64,000 nucleotides of DNA, taken from the NCBI RefSeq assembly GCF_905220365.1, contig NC_061128.1, positions 2,666,001 to 2,730,000 of the forward strand, written 5' to 3'. The notes beneath the pieces are model-generated. The model worked only from the letters and a program-made list of their open reading frames with translations, was not told where the DNA came from and made no database searches. Both the position numbers and the translations under genes were made by a program. This DNA is from Vanessa cardui (taxonomy: Eukaryota; Arthropoda; Insecta; Lepidoptera; Nymphalidae). The number at the start of each line of letters is the position of its first letter. Position 1 is the stretch's first letter. Below are positions 1 to 10,300 of the stretch, piece after piece.

Positions 1-143
1 AAAAACAATACGAGAATACTTTAACAAATATGTTTTTTACAAATTACCTTTTACACAATAATATACTGGATCAATCAAGGGTCTCGTATCGCTTCTTTCT
101 TTTGATTGTTGGGGCAAGGGCACCGTAGCTGACACCGGCTCCA

Positions 144-355
144 AATATAACAATAATTATAACTACATGATATAATCGTTAATCGACTTTTAAGTAGTCT
201 AATATTTTTCATTTCATTTAACTTACGAAGACTCTAAAAAATATGTTGAATACGCAATTATTTTTATTACTTTTTCGTGCATATTCATTTGTTTTAAAAT
301 AGTGTTTTGTTTGAAGTCGGTTTTTCTTTTTGTTAAAATTTTTATTTATTAATTG
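144..355 (-). repeat. Inverted copy of the 1859-2074 repeat (left arm)
   Basis: Read on the minus strand, this matches 1859-2074 over about 212 bp with scattered substitutions and small indels. Both contain the GAAGTCGGTTTTTCTTTTTG end. On the other side it passes directly into a different sequence (GCCGGTGTCAGCTACGGTGCC on the minus strand), so this copy lacks the outer end seen in the right copy. Confidence 0.8.
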
Positions 356-1858
356 TTATTTTATCTTTTGCTATTTACCCCAAACAAATAGATATGAAGA
401 ATTCAAAAACATTTATAAACATTTTTGGTAAGCAGACAACCAAATGCATAACTCATATTTTTTGTGTTTTGTATTTTGCTGTTGGGAGACCTTGCTTACG
501 TTACCGGTTGGGAGGTCATTTAACAGTCGAGAAAATCTTAATGGTGTCAAGCCATAGGCTGGTAACTAATCACCTTCGGTCGAATAAATAGACACAGTAA
601 AAAGCGTTTTAGCCTTTTACACCGTGGATTCGCCAGTAGCCCTCAAAATATCAATCAACAATATAAGAGAACATGATTGTAAAATTTGCTCTGCAAATTC
701 TATGTGCAACATTTTTTTTATTAATTTCAATGCCATCATACGATCTATTATTGACGTTTAATGATAAATTGTGCGTACAAATTTACATACATGTATGGTA
801 GTTTTCTACAAGAATAGTCCTGCTTTACACTAAATAAATATTCCAGTTTGCTAAACTTGTGGGCTTATTAAAATTGTATAGTGAAGTTACATATACCCAA
901 ACTGATTTAATAAGCCTTAAGTTATATATAATTATGGTGTACATCAGTACATACAATTTTTATCCATTGGTTTAATTATAGGTAATTAAGTGTAAACAGT
1001 AGCTGTAGTCTTTTTAATAAACAACTGTTTTGACGGACGTCCATCTAACTAACTATTTCAACTTGCCAATGACAGCCATGAATGTCACTGTCACATGAAT
1101 GAGGTCGGCATTCAATTCAATAACACAACAGGAAACAAAAGTGGTCGTGCGCTAGCATACGTACTGCCTATAAGCCTGGAAATCATAAAACTAATACATT
1201 TAAAAGCTAATGGGAAATAAAATCAACTCTTATCTTATCGGTCATTCAATTAAATAGAAACAAAATGTTTGTTACCTTTTCGCTTTTTTTTGTTTTAACT
1301 GATATAACTCGGAACAATATTTTATTTGTAATGATGACTACAAAGACACTGACATATAATTTCAAAAAAACAAATCGATTACGCATCAATAACGAATGGA
1401 TCAAAAAATCAAAATTTATCGATTGCATTATTCACTTTTATTAGACAAAAATCGCTTACATGCTTTATAAAGACTAGTCATGCTTTAGTTATAGCGATAG
1501 TCAACGGAGTTTTTTTTTAAATATATCTGCAATGTGCGTACACTATTCCAGAGATGATAAAATCTTACAGCGTCTAAGAATAGTCCATTGTTTACGGAGC
1601 AACGAGCTTGTATGAAATATAATACACATTGAACGTTCCAATTTAAATCGCTACATCATCACTTAGACATGCGCTAGATACTATATATTACAAGAAATAC
1701 ATAATATTTCAAAATTTTAATGATACAGCATTTTTCGATACGTTACGATAAATTTTATTTATTTCAAAGTTAAGGCAATTACAATAGGTAATTGTTATTG
1801 CTACAAATATTTTCTTACTTCACTTTGAGTGTAAAACTAGTTTCGAACCAAATTTAAG

Positions 1859-2165
1859 AATTTAATAAATAAAAATTTCAACAAAAAGAAAAACCGACTT
1901 CAAACAAAACACTATTTTAAAATGACAAATAAATATGCACTAAAAAGTAATAAAAATAATTGCGTATTCAACATATTTTTTAGAGTCCTCCTAAGTAAAA
2001 TGAAATGAATAATATTAGACTACTTAAGCGTCGATTTACGATTATATAACGTGGTTATAGTTATTGTTATATTATCAAAATCGGTTCACCCAGTGAAAAG
2101 TTATGAGGTAACAAAAACAAAAAAATACAGACGAATTGATAACCTTTTTGAAGTCGGTTGACAAT
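1859..2165 (+). mobile_element. Non-autonomous element with AACCGACTTC / GAAGTCGGTT ends
   Basis: Inverted ends AAAACCGACTTCAAA (about 1890) and TTTTGAAGTCGGTT (about 2146-2160) bracket about 270 bp with no coding capacity. Sequences beginning CAACCGACTTCAAAAA are very common in lepidopteran genomes (family knowledge). The stretch 1859-2074 also matches 144-355 in inverted orientation. The transposon class cannot be told from this sequence. Confidence 0.6.
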
Positions 2166-5100
2166 CATTAGTGTGGTAATTTTTAAACGATTAGTTCTTT
2201 CCTGTTTTTCAAACAACATAGGTAACAATTAAACCGATTCATATTATAAACTATCTACCACAATCTAGTTTAATCACATATCATAAGCAGCAATCGAGAC
2301 TTGTTTATTGAATGTTATCAGCGTGAGAAAACGTCGCGACGCTATCTGCTTAACAATAGATAATCGTTTAAAGAAGACACTTAGGTTTATATGTTGTTTC
2401 CGGATTCATGCAAAAACAACTAATTCGTGTTACCTATATGGAGCTTTCAACTTAATGGTTGTATGTTTCAGGACGATCATATTCAATAGATTGTCGGTCT
2501 CAATCCCATATTCGAAATTTAAAATCTGGAAATTTCTTTATTGATTGTTTTGACATTATTCATTACTATTAAATTTTGTTTTCACCATGGCACATCTCTA
2601 CGTACCAATCACTATATAACATGCAAAGTTGGAGTAACTGTTGAGGTTTTAAACTATCCTCGACTTTTTAACATTCAATAAGTTTAAAGCATTTTTTTTA
2701 TTTCAAAGACCTGTCATAATTAATAAATTCGTGGTATCTTTCTAAATGCTGAGTCAGACATTTTAACACGCACTATATGCGAAGTTGACGCCATACATTT
2801 ATTTTTATCTGTACTTTAATCATGAATTACAAATCTTGCATATTTATTTGATGGCAATCATTACAAAAATATCCTATTCCCACTAAATTAAGATATAGCA
2901 AACAAATCTTTAGACGTCTTCAGTTACTTGCGAATCTCCAATCAATCAATCACTCAATGAATGAGTACAAAATTAAAAATAAATAAAGAATAATTCTCGA
3001 GAAATTACGACTCATGTATTTTATCAGTCGATAAGTGTAGTTCTATGTTATACTTGTACGTTATAAGAATCTTATACTCGTATGCACGTTTAAACACATT
3101 GTACACTTTATTAACTTTCGCATAGTCATGATGATAGTTTATCATTTATGCATCGAAACCCATTACTGGTTTCACGAAAAAATAATATAATAAAAATTAC
3201 GATCTACGCAAAACGAATACTGATACAAAGTGACGCTGAAAAAAATTGTTATATTTTAACGTATCAATGTATATATTCAAACAATTAAATGTATCCGCCA
3301 ATTAGGTACATTATTTCAGAGACCCGTATCAATATTTAATTAATAATTGACAGACCTAATATAAATCTTTATTATATTGTGCGCAATTTATATTTAATTG
3401 TATTAGTAAAACAAACAAGCGTTCATATGAAAATATTTAATGCACGCATTTCCGACATAAACTGTTAGTACCGTTTAATAGTCTTAGGAAACTATTAATA
3501 CTTTAGTAAAGTATTTTTATTTTATAATGTTTACAGAAAATAAATGACATCCAACATATCTAGACAGTTGACAACACTGATCGATACACGTTTCATGTAT
3601 ATATAATCCTACATCGATTATTACAGTACATAAGCGTCGCTAACGTTAGTTTAGTAAAAGAAAACATGAGCAAAAGTTAGTAGATAATAAAAAAGAAAAA
3701 TAATAATTTCAATTTTTTAATGAATATACCTGAGTAAGTTAATTAGCGAACTTACTAACAAGCGAAAAAGTAAACTATATTACTGAGCTGACTATCGAAT
3801 CTACTAGATAGACTACTCCAGAGTCGATGATAGCTTTAAATTTATAATAAGGATATAACAACGATTCTATGATAGTTAAAATGCCTCCTCAAATTTAATT
3901 ATTTAATCTTAAAAGACAAATACAAGATATAAATCATACTTAGTATTTGCTCAGGATTGTTTTCTCTCTATTTATAGTAACTCTGAGTTAGATAATCAAA
4001 GTCAAAAACCTTTAATGAAAGTGTTTACACTTTCTTATTGATAGTCGAAAATTTACCACCGGTTCGGAATATAACACCTCAGACCTGAGAAGAACCGGCG
4101 AAAGAAACTCAGCGGGATCTATTTTTTTTTTTTTTATAATATCAATTTACAATATACTTACAATAATAAACATATTTTTACTATTGGAAACAGCCTGGAG
4201 GCGATCATCTCATTTACAAGGTGGAAAGTCTAATAACACTTAGCCAGTCTAAATCTAGATTCAGAGCGATCGAACGTACCTACAGACGAAATCGCTCTAA
4301 CGCTGCCTTTAAAATGACCAAATATCGCCCAACGAATATTACTAGGAAATTGTAATTGATCTCAGGATAAAAGAAATTAGATTTAACAACACATTAAATG
4401 CAACGCAAGATATTGTCGGTAATATCATTCTTGTGAGTTGATATTATTTTGCCGTAAGAAATTCGCCACACATCATCAAGTATATACAGCAATAATATGA
4501 GATAACAAGAAAATGATTTGCTTGGCAATAACAGACACGTATCTACCAAATCTCAAATATGTGTAATATCATGCTTCTATATCAATAACCTTTAAAAACT
4601 AGAAGCCTGTCTTCCGATTACAGCACAACCTTTCGGAGCCAATTCAACCATCCTATGGCATAAGTTTTCCGTGGCTACACTCAAGTACACGCAATTTTTA
4701 TCGAAATCGTTTCAACTGTTAAGAGTAGTTCCGTTACATATACAGATAAAGTAGGTTTAATGTAAATATAAAGATAAGCTGATATACGATAATATAATCT
4801 TGTTTTAGTCTTTCTCGTTGTTTAATAAAATGGATTAAGTCATATAGTGACTAAAGAGATTCTATAGGTCTTAAATGTCACAAATGAGGTTGAATATAGA
4901 ATACAACACGTGTGCGGTGTGCACCTCACCTTATAATGCCAATATCAATCTGACCTAGTTGTCGGCGTTTGAACGGTTTCCCGTCCCTGACAGTGTCCAC
5001 GCGGCAACTATGTGTCTGATTATTATCTATAGATAGTGTCGGATACTCGTGTGTTTGTGAGGGAGGTGGGACTTTTTGATGATTATTTAGTGTCTTTACT

Positions 5101-5300
5101 GATAACATATTCTGTATCGATGTCTTGGGTCGTATTTAATATAATCTGCTACCGGTGGGGTTATCCTAATAACACTAACATTATCTTTTACAATAATATT
5201 AAAAATACCAGTGAATATTCAGCTATATTGAGATAAGTAACATTTTAAAACAATAATTTCTATTTTATAATAAAAAAATACGATATTTGATTTAGTACAA

Positions 5301-5336
5301 ATTGAGTATCCGAAATTGTATTTCGGACTACTCAAT
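5301..5336. repeat. Short hairpin in CdsA intron
   Basis: ATTGAGTATCCGAAAT pairs with ATTTCGGACTACTCAAT, with one extra base in the right arm and a 3-base loop. It is not near an exon and no function is apparent. Confidence 0.5.
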
Positions 5337-6842
5337 ATAAGATAATTCTCTTGCGTTGTAACTTGAATGATAGCAATCTAAGTTATGGTTGACCTCTATC
5401 TTCTCTTAACCTTGACAGAAATAATACAAAGTTTCATGATAATCGGTTAAGTGGTTAAGATATGAAAGTTTCACAAACCCAGAATACTTTCGATTCAGAT
5501 TCTAAAGCAAGAAGATAAGATTTATTAAAAATATTCTAATTAAAACAAATTTTTAATCGTACAAAAGAATCCTAATATTAATGATTACTTAAATCATATA
5601 AAAATACGTATGTCCTAGAGAATAATACTAACATCCGTTTAAAACGACTTTCAGCCTACGCCGAGCCCGCCGCCGGTCTAATTCTCTTACGTGTATAAGG
5701 ATTTAAATTAAACTTCGTCTACGACCTATGCCACTCGTAGACCTATTATGTATGAAAAATCTCGAAACTCACCGCGAAAAAATAATCGTGAAATGTCAAA
5801 ATGACATATGCAACATTCACTATAATAATCATACACGTATCAAAATGACATTTCACCGCGTAAGTCTGTTGTCAATATGTCACGAGTGATATACGAAGTG
5901 AATATCATTTATAGTAAGACACAAATTAGATGTAGCATCGAAAAATGCAATGGAATGAAAATAAAACCGATTACTGCCGATTTACACAACCAATAGTAAT
6001 AGCTCCCTATCGCGCCATTCGACGCTATTCGTCGCTATAGATTCACGCGTCAGAGAAAACAAGTGCATGTAAATCGACGCGTCAAATTGACGAATTTATT
6101 AGATCATATGATATTACAAGTAATTACGTTTATGCAAAGATCATATTCGCGTGAGAAATAACTATTGATAATTTGGGATTTGGATTCTCAATTCGGATGT
6201 GATCGGTTTTACGAATTTTGCCGATGCGACATCTAAGTTGTGTCGTACTATAATTATTTTTCGTTCGACTTTCAAAAGTGATAAAACTTTAAATACATAC
6301 GAATTGATTTAATTCAGTTAATTGAGGGCGCGAAATCAGTGCGTTTTAATAACGATTCGTAAATGAAAACATATTTTTTGCGTCGCTTACATCGTCACTA
6401 CCCCTTCAGTAGAACTTATTTTGGTTATCTGTTGTAGCAATTTTTCTCAATTCTCATTTACACTAGTATACAAGATCAAACGGTGTAATATAGGCATAAA
6501 ATATTAGCAGGTATACATTAGCAGCAGTCTGTGATATCCTATCATCAATAAATATATTTCAGATACCGCAGTTGAAGAGGGCTTAGAACAAATAACAATT
6601 GTATATTATCATATTTAAATTGCTAATATAGATTAGCATTTACATACTAGACAGGTAGTATATAAAATTGAAAAATTAACGCATTCATCTTTGTCACTAA
6701 CAGTCTGATTTGAAAGAAAAACAATTCCCGTTTAGTTTCCCATCGAGAGAAATGTTATTTAATTTATAACGCCCTACGACTCACGAGAACGGAGCTACTT
6801 TTAACGGCTAATACAATCTATATTATCTCATATATGTGAAAC

Positions 6843-6987
6843 TCTGTCGAACTGTCTGCCTGACGCTCTTTCACGACCAAAAACGCTGAACCGAATTTGC
6901 TGAAACTTGGTATGAAGCAAACTTGAAATCCAAGACAAGACAACCAACACCCTAAAACGCGAACGGAGCCGCGGGCGACTACTAGTT
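6843..6987 (-). repeat. Interspersed repeat, ACTAGTAGTCGCCCGCGGC type
   Basis: On the minus strand it begins ACTAGTAGTCGCCCGCGGC and runs to the GAAAGAGCG(T)CAGGCAGACAG end. It matches 30945-31115, which lies on the plus strand. Both look like 3' remnants of lepidopteran retroposons. Confidence 0.6.
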
Positions 6988-7118
6988 TATAACAAACTTG
7001 AATATTTGTAAATAAATAACTTCTTAATATTTACTATAAATACTATATCTATATAATATCATATAACGAAATAGATTGAATACTTAATATAACTTACATA
7101 ATGCAAAAAGCCACTAAC

Positions 7119-7311
7119 CTTCAAAGATATTCTGTATAATCAAATAGCTCTGCGTGACGACGATCAGCAGAGCCACGTGAGTCCAAGCGAAGAGGCTGAA
7201 CTGTCGCATGTAGTAACGCTTGACCAGGGACAGAACGAACCAGACGAAGCCGACGCAGTAGAGACTGAACGAGATGAATCGGTGGTACGTGACCAAGAAA
7301 TGGAGATAGTC
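7119..7311 (-). CDS. CdsA: CdsA exon 5 (residues 159-222 plus one base)
   Basis: It encodes DYLHFLVTYHRFISFSLY, then SLVKRYYMRQFSLFAWTH and ends SYLIIQNIFE. Spacing from YFGVVINRT to YHRF equals that in human CDS1, which fixes the acceptor at TTTCTTCCAG before GAC. The donor is GTTAGT, with one base of the next Gly codon left over. This is the last CdsA exon visible. Confidence 0.95.
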
Positions 7312-10300
7312 CTGGAAGAAATATTCTGCGTCAAGTCCACATTTTGTCGGTTACAACAGCACCAGCTTGTTTATATAGTAATCTAAATATATAACTGTAA
7401 CGTATTTCAACCAAAATAACCGTAGGGCACCGCATCGCTCATAACAGAAATTAGAATTGCAACCTACGAATATAATGTGCATGTATCTATTTAATGCTAA
7501 GTCGCTAGATTCGTTGAAATAAAATTACTTTTTATTAGTTACTAGCTGTGCCCGCGGCCTTATACGCGTTTGAATTTAACAAAAAAATATATTATTGTAG
7601 CCTAAGTTACTCCTTATTGTCTCAGTTGTCTGCCAGTGATAATCCCGCCAAAATCGGTCTAGCCGTTCCGGAGATTAGCCGGAAAACACAGACAGACAGA
7701 CAAAATTTTTAAAAAATATATTATTTTGATGTACCGTGTATACATACATGTGCATTAAGTAAAAACGCATATTTTATTATTACAAACAGGCACTTAAATT
7801 TTATTATACATACATATATATATTGGATTGCTAAAGAATATCGACGTGAAACCATACATTTAGGGAATCAAAAGATACACGAAATGGTTGACGAGTTGTA
7901 ATATTTATTTAAAATTGAAGTCGCAATGGATTAATGTATTAAATGACACCTAGAATAACCATAAATCGCTTGTCGCGTTAATCTCTTGTTTTGCTTGCAT
8001 TTCTACCATAGAGATATTTTGACGACCTGATTCTTATAAAAGATAAGATAAGAGTCATCGAAACGCTTTCTTTCATAGTATTTAGTCCAGCATTACTACG
8101 ACCCATAAAGTTAACTAATGCAACGCATACAACTACAGTTGGATGAGGACTTATATTCTTGTTAGGTATATGAAATCATTATTGCTTAACTTCAAGTCAC
8201 GAAGTATTCGACGTTACCGCGTTATCTTGCCGAGACTACGCAATATGATGCAAATTTGGACCATTATGAATAATAAGATTATTTCGTATTTATATACACG
8301 GACGCATTTTTTAAAAACGTACTTTAAAAACTTTGATGCAACTAACAATCAAATAATGTATTTAAAATTCCCTTCAAATGTATGCGTGTGGTATAATTGA
8401 TTCATTCATTATTAAACGATAAAATCACAAAGGATTTCGAACGTGCAGTTTTAAAATACATTATATTTAGGCCATATTTGTATACCACATAAGTTATCTA
8501 TGCATCTCAAATCTATTTGTCAAGTACACAAAAAGCACAAAATAATCTTGAATAAGTAGCTTAACGCTGTCTGTGTCTATGTATGCTTAGATCTTTAAAA
8601 TTACGCAACCGATTTTGATGCGGTTTTTTTTAATAGATAGTGATTTGAGAGGAAGGTTTTTGTATATAATACAGGTACAAAATAGTAAAGAAACATGAAA
8701 AAATATGTAGTATCTTTAGTATCAGTATTGCACACTTGCGAAGCCGGAGCGGGTCGATAGTTGATTAAATAAGCAAGTTTAATATATTTTGACAATGTCT
8801 TTACGACATTATCATACTATGATTTCCCCCGAGAGCATTTAATATCCATTACCAAATTAAATAATATTGAATAAATCTGATGAAATGACTTTGTATTAAC
8901 ATTATCGTGTTACCTATGTTAAGGTTATCGGATGTAGTTTATTTACGAATAATTGAATATTTAACCTAGACGTTTTTTCGATATAATTCATTTTGGATTG
9001 AACAACGTATAGGGAAAAATCGCTAATTTTTCGTGCTAATTTGTTAAAGTTATCAAATACATTTTTAGTTAAAACATATTATATTGATTTGAAATCGTGT
9101 GTATATATGTTATCAGGTATTCATTGTTCTAATTATAGATGTTTGAACAAAAAGTTTGTAGTTATACATTTAAAAATAATAGGTATTGTTTGTTGCCAGT
9201 GTCGTTCATTTATTGATTTTGTATATCGTAATGAAGAAAAACAATACGTTCGAAGCAATCATTAAATAAATATATTAATAGATTCCAGAGTTAATGCCCA
9301 TACGACAAAGAGCATTGACTTTGCGTTATTCGTATTTAAATAAACAAATAAATTGAACAGTATTAAAAAAGTCAATATAGAAACTCTTTAAACAAAATGT
9401 CAGTATAAACTGTAACCATTATACTTTGTTAGGGCAATAAATAAAGTGATCATAAAAAATTTATTCGCCATTAAACTCAAAGTAAAACAAGTAACTTTGT
9501 AATACTTCACTAACACTGAATAGCTGTATATATATTAAAAAATAAAATATTTTTCTAAACTTTCATTATATTAATAATTACATAAGTGGAGTAAAACGAA
9601 TTTAGGGGAACAAAGGGTGCTTAATCTCAAATTGAACTCCGACACGTTCGAAGAGAAATGAGGCGCAAACTATTGTTTTCACGTGCTGTCTGAGGCACGT
9701 GTGTAAACAAAAATCCAATACTAAAATTTTAAATTCAAACAGCCAAAGGCAAAATACAAATGCGGAATATATCGTAACGAGTTGTTTGTATGTGACCTTG
9801 CAGAATAGCTTTAAAAACTAACTAATTGATGTTTAATATATTTCAAAGCTATTTTTCTACTATTAATAAACAAATTTTCTTGAGCTGGATAAAATGATGC
9901 TTTGCTCTTTCTTATATACCCGCAATCACAATCGTATTAAAATTGACAGCAACCCCGTTTTCAAGATTACTGTTTGACATTTGACCTGCTGGTGTAAATC
10001 CAATAATAGTGCGAATTGTTAATTAAATTCCCAGCTTTAGTCGGCTTTATTTTCAGGGTTTCTAAATCCTATATATGGCACAATTTTCTTTACAATTATA
10101 CTAATCAATTATACCTAAATGATCGATACAAAATATTGTTAATTACATTTCGATCTGTGCTTTATGATTTGGCGATTATTTACTTTACTCTTATAATTAT
10201 GTTTTTGTTTTATACAGTAGACAGGCCCAAGTTGTCAGTATCGTTATAAATACATTAATAAAACCAAATAAAATTTTAACATTAATATGATGAGTTTAGA

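Larger units (their letters stand above)
1..7118 (-). other. CdsA intron 5 (partial), repeat-rich
   Basis: This is sequence between exon 5 and the unseen exon 6. No conserved CdsA block (MIWF, SPKKTWEGF, PGHGG) is seen on the minus strand here. It holds the inverted repeat pair at 144-355 and 1859-2074, a 16-bp hairpin at 5301-5336, and an interspersed repeat at 6843-6987. Short open frames (for example 4926-5108 minus) have no homology that I recognise. Confidence 0.6.

Noticed and set aside
4926..5108. 60-codon minus-strand frame ending at a donor-like AAG|GTGAGG
   Set aside because: No match to the CdsA continuation and no family; position inside a CdsA intron makes a chance frame likely.
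7177..7386. 69-codon plus-strand acidic frame
   Set aside because: Antisense shadow of CdsA exon 5, which has clear homology on the minus strand.
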